Shown: in pieces, positions 13,201 through 22,567 of the stretch
Position numbering within the stretch: position 1 is the stretch's first letter
Layout of the letters: the number at the start of each line of letters is the position of its first letter
Source: Branchiostoma floridae
Lineage: Eukaryota > Chordata > Leptocardii > Amphioxiformes > Branchiostomatidae
Length of the DNA: 64,000 nt
Assembly (NCBI RefSeq): GCF_000003815.2
Contig: NC_049986.1
Coordinates: 3,136,402 to 3,200,401 of the forward strand
Direction of reading: 5' to 3'
Notes under the pieces: model-generated
What the model saw: the letters and a program-made list of their open reading frames with translations, nothing else
Told to the model about the DNA's origin: nothing
The model's database searches: none
Program-made: the position numbers and the translations under genes

Positions 13201-13682
13201 CATAGTTATTCCTCATTTTTATCAGATTCACACAAAGCTAAACTTTGACAGTATCTTCAATTATTCACAAAAGAAACTAAAAGATTTGAGAAACCAATAT
13301 TCCATCCAACTTTGTTATTATTGTGCTTTGCTTGACACTTTCTGTACTTGTTTTCAATATATTTTTGTAATGCCATTTGCTGAAAGGTGTGTTGTGATCA
13401 CGTCCCGTGATTATATTTTGCTATAAAAATCGATATATTCGGTTTTGCAATGTTAAATACTCGAGTTCTGAAACAGATTCTTTTCATTTGCTCGATTGTG
13501 GAAATTTAAGAGAATAACATTGCGGAAATATAGTCATCAATCATGATAAAATACTTGATGTATCGTTTAAACAGACCGGCACAGACCCAATTTGGTGTGG
13601 GGCAAGGACGAGGCACCCAGGACAGTGGAATGACGAAAGTTGCAGCTCTCACAAAAGCTACATATGCAAGAAACCAATTTAA
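600..13682 (+). CDS. Mosaic EGF / PAN / LamG-like / C-type lectin gene (3' part), gene-level entry
   Basis: Visible exons are 600-716 (EGF), 4012-4293 (PAN/apple), 7722-7838 (EGF), 8650-9104 and 9337-9527 (LamG-like), 10683-10793 (EGF), and 11312-11473, 12714-12895 and 13575-13682 (C-type lectin, stop TAA 13680-13682). Every module begins and ends in phase 1, so any module can be skipped or copied without breaking frame, which is the signature of exon shuffling. The domain set predicts a secreted or cell-surface glycan- and protein-binding molecule. The 5' end, signal peptide and possibly further modules lie left of the window. No transmembrane segment is visible after the lectin domain. The exon chain is inferred from phase and order; no transcript is available, and two neighbouring genes instead of one cannot be excluded. 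Confidence 0.6.
1947..2150. mobile_element. 204-bp hairpin MITE with 8-bp target duplication
   Basis: The ends are long inverted repeats starting TACTCTCCAAGCAGAGG and closing with the complement. Pairing continues through GGCTCCGGCTG and a T-rich tract to ATCGGGCTTTC, leaving a short loop. CCAGGTTC flanks it directly on both sides (1939-1946 and 2151-2158), a clean 8-bp target-site duplication. It has no coding capacity. An 8-bp duplication suggests hAT-like or P-like mobilisation. Related pieces are at 37109-37233, 37467-37545, 30413-30433 and 40479-40498. Confidence 0.85.
2159..4011. other. Intron-like region without recognised genes
   Basis: I see no convincing exon here. A 139-codon open frame at 2832-3251 has no recognisable domain and no splice context. 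The stretch is moderately AT-rich with scattered poly-A and poly-T runs, and probably belongs to the intron between the EGF and PAN modules. Confidence 0.5.
4012..4293 (+). CDS. PAN/apple-like domain exon
   Basis: This is a phase 1-1 exon of 94 codons: AG ends at 4011 and the donor GTAAAC starts at 4294. The translation begins DIFTKEEGRFFGDW, followed by DECARRCLQGYG, PPCLSFNH and ARCWLRSSDKD, and ends RNYYQKK. The spaced cysteines (ECARRC, then PCLSF, then RCWL) and the hydrophobic SF and WL positions match PAN/apple domains, which bind proteins or carbohydrates extracellularly. The reverse-strand open frame over the same bases is a shadow. The acceptor was chosen because it restores phase 1 and because a pyrimidine-rich tract lies upstream. 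Confidence 0.75.
4294..6238. other. Intronic region with a 51-bp tandem duplication
   Basis: No exon is recognised. Two adjacent copies of a 51-bp unit (CGGGATCAGAAGAAATTG start) lie at 5015-5116. The rest is AT-rich intron up to the dispersed repeat that begins near 6013. Confidence 0.6.
6013..6170 (+). repeat. Dispersed repeat, uninterrupted copy (parts A and B)
   Basis: Part A contains TTATTTGCAAGGTCGTGCCC and GACAATAAACAGTGATAAA; part B contains GTGTTGGCTATTTCTAAACA. Part A recurs at 27084-27185 and part B at 43890-43920, on either side of the 16.7-kb palindrome and in the same orientation. This copy therefore serves as the paralogous empty site for that structure. Confidence 0.6.
6239..7059. 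mobile_element. 821-bp TIR element, Harbinger-like
   Basis: Terminal inverted repeats of about 33 bp begin GGCCATGTTGATTTGAT and contain TATGGATGACATCC, with one mismatch between the ends. A TTA triplet flanks each side (6236-6238 and 7060-7062). A TTA/TAA 3-bp target duplication is the hallmark of PIF/Harbinger insertions. No transposase frame is visible, so it is non-autonomous. Related ends lie at 281-347 and 36562-37028. Confidence 0.7.
7722..7838 (+). CDS. EGF-like exon, duplicated copy with one cysteine lost
   Basis: The exon is 39 codons, phase 1-1, with acceptor TTTCGCAG and donor GTGAGT at 7839, and is nearly identical to 600-716. The codons TGC ACA AGC replace TGC ACC TGC, so the CTC motif becomes CTS. 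The fifth EGF cysteine is lost and one disulfide cannot form. The frame is otherwise open and the splice sites are intact. Either the copy is drifting to pseudogene status or it makes a module with an unpaired cysteine. Confidence 0.75.
8176..8358. other. Assembly gap (183 N)
   Basis: Unknown bases lie inside duplicated block copy 2. By comparison with 1046-1240 the missing sequence should be intronic. Confidence 0.99.
8650..9104 (+). CDS. LamG-like (concanavalin A-like) domain, first exon
   Basis: The acceptor TATTTCACAG is followed by an open frame that starts APTYYNPLDHE, enters in phase 1 and leaves in phase 0 at the donor GTACGG (9105). The translation contains GSALKLESRRSQYANLG, GFSLAFWFKRPAG, LYNVAVNGRLF and WTHVAVTWLEELG ... 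IFVNGS. The FSLAFWFK strand and the WTHVAVTW ... VNG pattern are characteristic of the LamG/pentraxin/concanavalin-like jelly-roll fold, used by extracellular proteins to bind glycans or proteins. The domain continues in the exon at 9337. GC content is clearly higher than in the flanking introns, as expected for coding sequence. Confidence 0.8.
9337..9527 (+). pseudogene. LamG-like domain, second exon, with a 1-bp insertion
   Basis: The exon enters in phase 0 after TTTTCCAG (VTVLETEIPPLDNDPYTDVFLGSDN) and leaves before the donor GTGAGC at 9528. Near 9440-9446, in a run of five G, the frame slips. Upstream codons end in YTYTAG, and the expected continuation AVFDELKFWDWVLPDG is in the next frame. 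The exon is 191 nt where 190 would join phase 0 to phase 1. The lesion sits in a homopolymer, so a sequencing error is as likely as a real inactivating mutation. DELKFWDWVL is the usual closing strand of LamG-like domains. Confidence 0.7.
9528..10682. other. Intron with a 32-bp shared segment and possible EGF debris
   Basis: A 32-bp segment (starts GGAGAACGGTCAGTC) is identical at 8536-8567 and 10323-10354, upstream of two different module exons. At about 10403-10427, CAGAACTGTCAAGATGG resembles the 3' end of the EGF exon at 378-487. No functional exon is recognised. Confidence 0.45.
10683..10793 (+). CDS. EGF-like (calcium-binding) exon, intact
   Basis: The exon has 37 codons, phase 1-1, acceptor CATACAG and donor GTGAGT at 10794. 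The translation reads DIDECARKPCHHGRC, then VNKDGGYSCTC and EPGWTGQKC. All six cysteines and the calcium-binding DIDEC and N-x-D-G-G-Y-x-C motifs are present. It lies directly 5' of the lectin exons, so it probably acts as the stalk next to the C-type lectin head. Confidence 0.88.
11312..11473 (+). CDS. C-type lectin domain, exon 1 of 3
   Basis: The acceptor CTTCTACAG enters in phase 1. The translation starts SQCQSGWGRYNNHCYKL, then EVTWLTARSRCQQHGAILASI and DENNFIAIA. This is the classic first third of a C-type lectin domain: W-x-x-Y/H-x-x-x-C-Y-K, then W-x-x-A-R-x-x-C, then G-A-x-L-A-S-I and E-N-x-F. The donor GTGTCA at 11474 is non-optimal but is the only one giving the phase 1 needed by exon 2. 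Confidence 0.85.
11495..11770 (+). repeat. 55-bp tandem repeat (5 units) in lectin intron 1
   Basis: Five units of exactly 55 bp are visible; the landmark GTCAAAATAT recurs at 11528, 11583, 11638, 11693 and 11748. Units contain TTGTTTTGTGCATGACG and ATGAACCGTGCATGACG. The array begins about 20 bp after the weak splice donor. Confidence 0.9.
12714..12895 (+). CDS. C-type lectin domain, exon 2 of 3 (EPN motif)
   Basis: The acceptor TTTTTGTTGCAG and the donor GTGTGT at 12896 give phase 1 to phase 0. The translation includes FWLGLHKESEQWKWTDG, DYTNWAPGEPNN and QGEDCGTMYYK. WLGL, W-x-W-x-D-G-S and NWAPGEPNN are diagnostic. The EPN triplet is the calcium site 2 signature that in characterised C-type lectins favours mannose-type sugars. 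Confidence 0.9.
13575..13682 (+). CDS. C-type lectin domain, exon 3 of 3 (WND motif, stop)
   Basis: The acceptor TTTAAACAG enters in phase 0. The translation is TGTDPIWCGARTRHPGQWND, then ESCSSHKSYICKKPI and TAA at 13680-13682. QWND completes calcium site 2 together with EPN of exon 2, and C-x(6)-Y-I-C is the usual domain end. Calcium-dependent sugar binding is therefore predicted, provided the transcript is intact upstream. The domain ends the protein with no transmembrane anchor after it. Confidence 0.9.
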   Translation, partial: TGTDPIWCGARTRHPGQWNDESCSSHKSYICKKPI

Positions 13683-16600
13683 CGATGTCTATAGTAGGAA
13701 AAGAAAGATCAAACTTTGTTCCAACACTATTGACGAAGCCGTGTGTGCATATTGAATAGGTAACGTTAAGTAAGCCATTGGCCACTCTGAAGATATCTGC
13801 ACTAGTTCAATCTATTAAAAGAACAGAGTGACGCTCTTATCTATTGTGCTGGAACGAGTCTTCAGCTCTGTACTACAATTCTATATCTAACACTGATCAA
13901 TTTTATGTTATTGAGATTATGCCTAGATTCTTGCCCTAATGCAAATTCATGCCCTAAATACGGTTGGTTTAACGTTTACACCTTAAATAGAGTCATTCTG
14001 TCAAAATAAAGTCACCATTTTCGTAGGCTGAGCAGGGAAGTCACATGACCCCCTACCCTGGTTCTATTCCTTTTGGCTCCTGTGCCATCTGACTCTTTTC
14101 CTCATCTACCCTTTTCATCACCTACGCCATTCGTGGTTATTCGTGACGGTGAGATCACTACCCTAACGGTGGGTGTACTTGTCTATGAAATGGACGGAAA
14201 ACTTTAAGTTAGTTCTTTTCCGAGCTTGGGAAGAAGAGAAGTTAGGCATCCATGTAGCCTAATAGTGCAAAACTCTAAATCTACTACTGCCGAGTTGGAC
14301 TTTTCTCTAGAAGTAGTGAAGAATTAAGAGTACAACTTTGTAAAGAATTTAGATGGAAAATTTCGAGGATGAACTGTTGTGAGTTATTTTCTTCGACTGC
14401 AAATTGAGGTAAAAGACAAATGAACCGTATTCCACACAATATTAGTGCAATTTTGTATAGTTTAGAATTTCAAGGATTGACAAGAAAAACGATGGAAATT
14501 ATGACAAGGAACAATATTTCTTATTCTTTTAAAGCACTTTTTTCTCAAAAAGATGTTCACTCTCAAGACTTTATAGAGTCAAATTTGTTTTAATGTCTAG
14601 CAAGTTTATATTTTTTGTCATGTTAAGAAATATTACAATTGTAAAAGAGTAATCGTACTCCAAGAAAAATTATGTGAGAATTTTTTTTTTAACTCGTGGA
14701 CAAAATCTTGTTCTTAAACAGAAAGTTTTCTTCTTTAAAAAAATGTTTTCTGTGTACAAGAAGAAAGAATGAAGCAATAAAATACATTTTGGTAGTGAAC
14801 AATATGCTTGCCAGTTGGGGGAAAGTAAAGTTACGTGTCGAGGCCGCTTAGATTACCTTGTACACAGACATTGTGCTAGCATTGTGTCGAGGACTTGGCA
14901 TTTGTGATAACTAAATTCCATTGCGCATATAACTGCTCATGATTATGTTTCTTTGATTTGCGAAGTATCAGTAAGCTTTGTGTTCGTTTTCTGAACACAA
15001 GTCCTGACTAAAAAAAAATTAGGAATAAGACGGTTAGACAAATTGTGTCAAAAAGACACTCCTTCTAAAATGTCATACAGGGCTATTTACAGCATTCGAG
15101 GCAACTGAATGTTTGCAAGACTCTTTTATATGGAAACAGTCCTTCAATAAGATTTTCTATGAGCTTACAGCATTACTTTCATCTTTTGGAGACAACCGTA
15201 ACGTTGATTTGATTAAAGTTATGATTTGATTGTATTGCATAGTGACCGAAAATAAGTTGTAGGATTGTTTACTCAATGACTCTTTTTATGCAACATTGTT
15301 TATGCAACATTTTAACATTTTAAAAAGTATAATTAATGCTTGTTTGTTTGTTTGTTTTCGAGCACGTGAATAATGAATAAAGAGTTTGAATAATGAATAA
15401 AGAGTTGATCAAACAAGTCTAAATTTGTCAAATTGATTATTACCTCCCCAAAAAGGGAGTTTCATCATATGAGGTATTAATGTGTGTCTGTTTGTCTTTT
15501 TGTTTCATGGGTGGTTTGTGATAAAATGGTGGTGTGTACATGTGTCTGGGTATTGGGAAGACGGAGGTCAGAGTAAATGAGGTATATATGGTAGAGTGGG
15601 CTCATACCAAATATGGGATGACTGCGGTGCCATAGATGTCACTTATATTAGCTGAGCAATGATTCCACTCCACTATGCACTTTTTTTTGCTTGTTTATTT
15701 TTGTATTGTATAAGCGATAACATACCTTTAGCAGCAGTGTTATATTAGCACCAGTCACTGCGCAACTGACTGAACTTATAATGTTATAAATGATCTTCCA
15801 ACACCGGGATGGAATTCTACTCTTTTCGGTAAACGTGGTTGGTTCTTAAATGTGCTCGAGATGTGGCTCTCTTCAAACACGGGAACATCCAGGAACTTAG
15901 AATGTTGTTATTGATAAGTATCCTATCCGATCCCGTTGTATTGTGTCTGTTTTTCTCAGCAGCGCTAGCCCTTTATAATAGTCATAGGTAATAGTTGGGC
16001 AGCCCTGGTCGTGGTATTTGGATACTTAGTATGGTAAGGTTTTGTACAGATGACATCCACTTGCACGGAAGCTAGTCTCCGTGTTGCCAGGTCAGGGCCT
16101 ACACAGACCAGCCTCTCGGCTCACGGTTGTGCTAGTAGTAGGGCTAATACGGACCAAACAAGAAATCCTTTTTAAAAAAAGCTGTCAAGACAGCCTCAAA
16201 TGTTGAGAATACAACGGTGGAAGGGGGTAGTTTATGAATGACTGGAAATGCAGTGTTGTCGGTAACCACACTGGTAGAGTATGGTTAAGCGTGTGGAAGT
16301 GCAGACTTTGGCACAGTGCACTAGTGGTAATCAATCGATAATTTGGCACACTGGTAATCAATTAAGTTCAAGTGCAGAGTTGAAAGGAATCTATTTTATG
16401 CTCGGATTGAGTGTTGACTTGAGTTTAATTTATGATAGAAAGCTGCAATGCTTCGAAAAATTCCATTTGTGTTACCTTATTATGACTTCTTTTAATGTAA
16501 ACGTAAAGAAAACACACACTAAGGATACTGCATTCATTTGATTAAAGAATGAAATGAGATCAACAAGGTTTTGTATAGTAGTATCATTTTCACGGGTACA

Positions 16601-18404
16601 TCGTTCTTTACCATACTTTAAAAAAAGCGATCGCCCGAGCCTCGCTTTATGTCACAGGGGTGGTTTTCAGGCGAAAAATACGCGCGACCATCTGACGATT
16701 TTAAAATCGGTCGACCTTCCAGCGATCGTGAAGTACGCTTGAAGATCGTCGACAATGTAACAGTGGCATTATCCAGTGTTCAACTACCTTAGCATTTCGG
16801 TTGGTCTTTCAAACAAACTTTCGCATTCTCGGAATAGGTCAGCTATTGCGTCAGAAAGGATGTACCGTTGCCATAGAGCCAGCTGAGTCTAAGCGTCTTT
16901 GCTGGATTAAGGATTTTCTGGTAGGCATTGTTTTCTCCGCGGTTGATCATGACCAGTCAAGCCATCGCGAAGGATGAGTGACCGAAGCTCTACCGCCGTC
17001 TTGCTGCTTTATTATTTACAAGGTAACACAGTATACCATACAATAGACGTTCATAACGTTCGCGGAAAGAATGAGCGTCGTCTAGCCTCTTTCGCAGACT
17101 TCTCGTGGCGACGCCGGAGTTTATTTTCTCGTGTGGGAGCGCTGATTCGCGATTTCCAAAATGGGCTAGAGGGGTATTTCACTAGAGTGCGGTACGTCGG
17201 CGAAGATAGCTGCGTTCTACATTGAACTTGTGTTACCCTTGACTAAATACTATGCAAAACGTATGACTAAAAAGACGACCAAACACACCAAGCGTAAAAA
17301 GATAACCGACTTTTATCGATGAAATATTATTTTGAGCCTTCTGTCAAACCTCAGTTACGTGAAATACCCACTGTAATACCCGCAATGTCTTCTAGATTGT
17401 TGATTGAAAACTAATCTTCTTCGACTTTATCAACCTATGTTGGAAATTGCAAATCAGAACTCAATTTTAAACAAAAAGCGGCGATCCAAGAAATTTGCTA
17501 GTGAGACTAGACATCGCTCTAATTTCGGGAGTTGTAAGCTGGAATACCTTTAATACAGTGATCGATTAATGTCGTCGAAATTTCAAACCATTGCCATCAT
17601 TTTGTTATCATCGTTCATGAAATCCACGAAAACATTGGCATAATGGTGCCTCTTGAGTAAGTGCATGCTGTAACTTTAACCAACCCTTAAAAATCCCCCG
17701 GCGTGAGCTAATAGAATGGGCGGGCGGGCAGTACTCTTAGTACCGCAGAGAAAGCGGTAACCTCCCGGTAGTATTGTTTCAAGACTTTTTGAACACTAAC
17801 ATGTCACAATTTGCTCCTAACTAATCAATATATTCTATGGATAACAATGAAACATTCCAACTTATGCATGCTAATACATCATGTTGATACGGTATACTGC
17901 GTACTCTTTTTTGCATACAGTTGTAATGGCATTTATAGAATGTAAGACAATGGTATGGTGCTGGGTTTCGTATATTGCCTCGACTGTTGAAAGCAATTGA
18001 GCCTATGATACTGTAACTCTATCCCTGTGGGTTTATTTATTACTAGTATTACAGAAAATTGTATTTTCTTGCCATTTTTAAATTGATATTTGTCCGGGTG
18101 AATTAAATTCTGCGTGATTTGATAGCAGGTGCAAATATCATTTCCCGGATGTACGCAAATAAAATATCATAAAAACACTGATCGGATCCTTTGTCTTTGA
18201 TTTGCACTTAGTGTAGGTCTGATCGCTTTAACGGGATTTTCTCTATATGCTGAGCCGGCCCCTCGAGGTAATATAATAGCAATCCTCTTGCTTTAATAGC
18301 CATATGGGTGTAACTGTGGATCAAGGAGCTGGCCAGCTCAAACCCCTACAGCAGTTGAGCGTTCTTAACAAAACAAAACAAATCATTAAGTATGCAAATT
18401 AAGT
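13683..18404. other. Intergenic region, AT-rich, repeat debris only
   Basis: No exon is recognised. Visible items are a small direct duplication at about 15369-15402 (AATAATGAATAAAGAGTT twice) and a segment at about 16650-16740 whose GACCATCT and ATCGGTCGACC neighbourhood resembles the MITE at 52848-53073. The segment at 16978-17034 (CCGCCGTCTTGCTGC and TTACAAGGTA) has a related copy at 23850-23882. Open frames here are short and without domains. Confidence 0.5.
14005..14010 (+). terminator. Candidate polyadenylation signal of the mosaic gene
   Basis: AATAAA lies 323 bp after the lectin stop codon. It is the first canonical hexamer noticed downstream. Confidence 0.4.
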
Positions 18405-18790
18405 CCAAATTTACATAATTTGCACTTCATTATGTACATCTCTGCCACAGGTACCTGCATACCAAATATGGAAATCCATCATTACTATGTTCCATTATGC
18501 TCCTTGGAAGATTTTGACAAAAATGATCCTGCAGTTCCAGAGCAAGCTGCTAGGGGGCCCAAACATACACCACTTCTTCCTTACATCAAAAGCTATCTGC
18601 CACCAAGAAATCAAGACCATAGCATGTCCAGGTAAAAAGATACAAAAAATTGAAGTTCTGCTGCAGTACCAAGGTCACACACCAAGGGGGCCCAAAATTG
18701 ACCTTAACCTTTGTCTTCCCAACCCCTACCCACATACCAAATATCATCGTAGTCCATCAAGAGGTTCTCAAGTTATGACGTCCACAAATA
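18405..18790 (+). repeat. Dispersed repeat, copy 1 of 3
   Basis: Landmarks are GCACTTCATTATGTACATC, ATGGAAATCCATCATT and CTCCTTGGAAGATTTTGAC. A reverse copy lies at about 51690-52100 and a diverged direct copy at about 54770-54975, inside METTL27-like intron 3. It has no coding potential beyond accidental open frames. Confidence 0.75.
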
Positions 18791-18795
18791 TCCGG

Positions 18796-18796
<1 letters not shown>

Positions 18797-18851
<55 letters not shown>

Positions 18852-18872
18852 AGACACAGACACAGACACACT
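18797..18872. repeat. (AC)n / (ACAGAC)n microsatellite
   Basis: A pure AC run of more than 40 bp passes into ACAGAC units. It directly follows the dispersed repeat copy. Confidence 0.95.
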
Positions 18873-18955
18873 CAACACTATACCTCCATTTTTCATGGAG
18901 GTAATAAAACCTTACCTTTGACCTCACTTCCTGTCGCGCAGTGAATCCCTGACAC

Positions 18956-19420
18956 TAGGGGTGGGCACCGGTATGGCGTACCGGTACAAAACCATTTCTT
19001 TTTGACCGGTCCAGAAAAACCTGACCTGAAAAAAAACGGTTAACGGGCCCGGGATGTTGGACCGATTAAGAAATGAGCATATTATATGATCAGGATTCAC
19101 ACGTTTTGGAGCTTACCGGTCGAGGAAAATAACAAGAGCGAAGTAGAGTAGAGTAGAGTCTATAGTCATTTTACCAACTTGTAGTTTTACAGTCAATCGT
19201 ACAGAGGCAGTTAGCCTTGAAGGATTTTAAAACACCAGTGAGAGTTAAATACTCCACAAACTGATTTTCTTGTAACGAAATGGACCATTGCTTTGAGTAT
19301 CGTCTATTCACAAGTTCTCACATACTGAATCAGGTCCAGGTTTAGGTCCGTACCGGAACCTTATCCTCCGGACCTGAACCGGACCTGGACCTGAATTTTC
19401 TGTACCGGTACCCACCCCTA
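18956..19420. mobile_element. 465-bp hAT-like non-autonomous element
   Basis: The ends are inverted: TAGGGGTGGGCACCGGTA on the left and TACCGGTACCCACCCCTA on the right. The flanks are CCTGACAC (18948-18955) and CCTGACAT (19421-19428), an 8-bp target duplication with one difference. The TIR plus an 8-bp duplication fits hAT-type MITEs. Internal GGACCTGAACC motifs near the right end echo a segment of the element at 6239-7059 (about 6520-6540). No transposase is present. Confidence 0.75.
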
Positions 19421-19776
19421 CCTGACATAACTCGGACCTAACGCCCAAAACAAATGGTAAACTGGACAAATTTTCACCCAATTGGGAAAGCTCAGACCCT
19501 ATCTGTTTCTTCTAACATAAAAAAGCCTCCAAACTGGACCAAAATGTTATAGGAAAGACAGATCTTCAAGTAAGTAAGTTAAGTAGTAACTCAACATTGA
19601 CGGCCTTTGCCATCTGCCATGTTCGCCTTGCATTCAGTACATTTGTAGGTGGTGAGTTTGATCCCGACAGTGACATGTTTATCTTTAAATTTTATTTTTT
19701 TGTGTGGATAAAAAGTAATCCTGAGGCCTACTTACTCTGCAGTTATTGGTGATCTTCTTATAATGTATTCTTCCAG

Positions 19777-22567
19777 CTGTGATAGTTGGTCGAGCTCTTT
19801 CGGTGGGAACACAGACTGACCCTGAGGTCTACTCCCTCTGCAACACCAACCGGACCAACAAGACTCGTACCAAAGATGAGGTGTCTTTCAACAACACAAA
19901 CTTCTTTAACAACTCAAGTTTCCTCAGAGACACGACATTCTTTGGAGAAACATGGCTCTTCAACGACACAGTTTCCTTCAACAACACAAAACCAGGTACG
20001 TCTCAAGTGATTTAGAGAATGCCATCACTTTTATGTTTTCTCCGTATGAGGCCTCTATACTGCCAAACAGATGAGTAGAGTGAAAGTTATGCGGCGCAGG
20101 GAAACCGGATACACTGATAATATATGAGAACTTGTTAGAGGTTGGAGAAAAATAAAGGTTGGCAGGTTTTTGGGGTCGGGTAACCGAAAACTCAACCTTT
20201 CTTCCCAGGCTTAGGTAATACTTTGGTATTTACGGATTGTCGTCTCCATGACATTTAATTCCAAAGTACTGTTTTGCAGTTCAAATTTTGTTACATAAGC
20301 TGTTGCGCAAGGTTTCAATTAACATTTCAAAACCAACTGTTTTTGAGGGGAAACTCTATTCATTGTCTGTAAAACAGAGCATTTAGAGAGTAAGTTTAGA
20401 AATATTGCAATTTGAAACCACCGAACGTGGACCTGGCATTCCCAAAAGCTATTTTTATGACAACGGATATAATTTTAGGCTATCCCTCGGATAAAGGTAG
20501 ACTAGCGTTATGTTCTTTTTATATATCTGCTATTGTTCGCCAAGCATGAAAGTCTTGAACGTTTTTCAGGAATGATCATGATGTCAGTGAACAAGTCTGC
20601 TCTGAAGTCACCTCCTGATGTGGTCTATGAGTTCCTATGGGAGGACGGCTTGTTGGTCGCACTGCTGGGCATCTCTAGCATGGTCGGGACTGTAGGCAAC
20701 GCTGCTGTCATACTGGCATTCTGCATTTACAAGAAGGCATGTCTTTACGATCATTCCACATCTTTCAAAAAAAGCTATCCACATTGTCAAGAATTACGAC
20801 CAAGAGAGTTCGTTCAATTGGATAATGTATAATTCAATTAATTCTAAACTCCACCTGCAACTACATTTACAACTGTATAAGGAAGCGAGAAGAAGTTGAA
20901 CCTGTACATACTAGTACTAGTATACTTTAGAGTTTGTAGTCTCAGTCATGTATCACACCCTACACAGATTGTACTTAGAATCACTAGGAGATGTATCCTA
21001 TTCACCTAGACCTGTACTTAGCTTGTTAGAAAGCAAAAACGTACAATAAAGGTCTTCATTCATTCATTCATTAATTGGTGCGATCTAGTTTCTTTGGGAG
21101 GCCCAAGAAAAGCCCCGTAGTCCTCCCCCTGCCTGTATTTCTCCTCTGTATATCAATTTGTTTTTAATTCATGTGATATATGCAAAGAAATAAAGAACCT
21201 AAAGACCATAGCAAGTCCAGAACACGAGATATCAAAAGCGGTAGTACCTCTGCAGTGCTGAAACATGCTCACTATTTTGCCTAAATTCTAATAATTTCCA
21301 CGTCTTGCAAAGACCTACCCACATCTAGTTTTTATTAAAACCAAAAACTATAAATCTATATTGGAATTTATCAAGAGCATTCTTTATCAGTAGTATGCAT
21401 ATATAGGTAGAGAGTATATTTGCATAAGTATGCAGGAATAAAATCATAGTTATGATTACATTAAATTTAAATAAATAAAAAAAATTGCAGCGGTGAATTC
21501 TTAATCACGGATGGTATGCATACATTAAAATGAGAGAATATTGAACCTTATAGCTATCAATACAAATTTGCATACCTTTGCATGAATTTTGCATAAATGA
21601 ATTTATTTGTACCGACACCCAATGTACATGTATACTACTTTGACAGATTCGCACCACTGATAACGCCTTCATCCTGAACACAAGCATCTGGGACCTGGTA
21701 ACGTCTGCCGGCATCATTCCCCTGATCATCTCGTCTACGATGGCCGGCCTACCGAACTGCGGACAAGCTTGCTGTGCCTTCATAGGCTTTCTGAACCTCT
21801 TTAGCCTGCTACAGTCATTGTTATCCTGTGCCCTCATTGCCTTTAACCGGTATGTGCACGTTGTGCTCTCACTAGCCACTTACAAGCGCTTGTTCGGTCC
21901 TGTCAAGGCCTTCCTCTGGGTGGTTGGATCATGGGTGACCGGTACTCTGGTCATGTTTCCGGCTATGTCAGGTATATACGGCAGTTTGGGATGGGACGCG
22001 CATGTACAAATATGTCAGTTATCGCATGAAGACCCGGCAAGTGTACTGTTTTTCAAAAATGTCGTCCTGTCCATGTACTGGGCTGTAGTTTTCACCATAT
22101 CTGCATTCTACGCCCGAATCTACCTGCACGTGCGGAAGAGTACCATGGCCATCGGCCAGCATCTCGGCCACAGCCCCCAGCAAGTGTCCCTGCAGGCGGT
22201 GAAGCGTACAAAACACATGTTCTACATCTTCTTCACTTTTCTCACCCTGACCTGCCCAAACGTTGTCATCAATTATGTTGATTTCTACGCCACTTTGCTC
22301 CCTAAAGCTGTTTTCTTCACCAGCTCTGCGTTGTACATCCTAAACACAGCAGTCAATCCCATCATTTACACCTGGACCCTGAAAGAGTTTTGGCAAGGGT
22401 TCAAGTCCATGGTCCGCTGCAGACGACATATTGTTCCTAACCCTCAAGCAGGCCAACCTGCTGTTCAGACACCCGTCAGAGTAATAAACGTCTTGTCCCG
22501 ATCCGGGGTCTCCAACCGGGTTGCCCCTTCAGAACCATCCGTTGATACGTCAGAAATAAACACGTAA
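19777..22567 (+). CDS. Rhodopsin-class (class A) GPCR, three visible exons
   Basis: Exons are 19777-19995 (phase 1-1), 20570-20736 (phase 1-0) and 21647-22567 (stop TAA). Exon 1 is an extracellular tail with at least six N-glycosylation sequons (NRT, NKT, NNT, NNS, NDT, NNT). Exon 2 holds helix 1 with GNAAVIL. Exon 3 holds helices 2-7: ILNTSIWDLV, NRY in place of DRY after helix 3 (IAFNRYVHVV), helix 5 near VVLSMYWAVVFTISAF, helix 6 FYIFFTFLTLTCPNV, NPIIY in helix 7, and a cytoplasmic tail of about 60 residues. An NRY motif occurs in melatonin-receptor-like and Tre1/moody/GPR84-like receptors, so that neighbourhood is plausible; the ligand is unknown. The first exon with start and signal sequence is not found. 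Intron 2 begins GC, not GT. Confidence 0.85.

Noticed and set aside
18487-18921. 144-codon frame ending in a His/Thr run
   Set aside because: It lies in a dispersed repeat and an (AC)n microsatellite.
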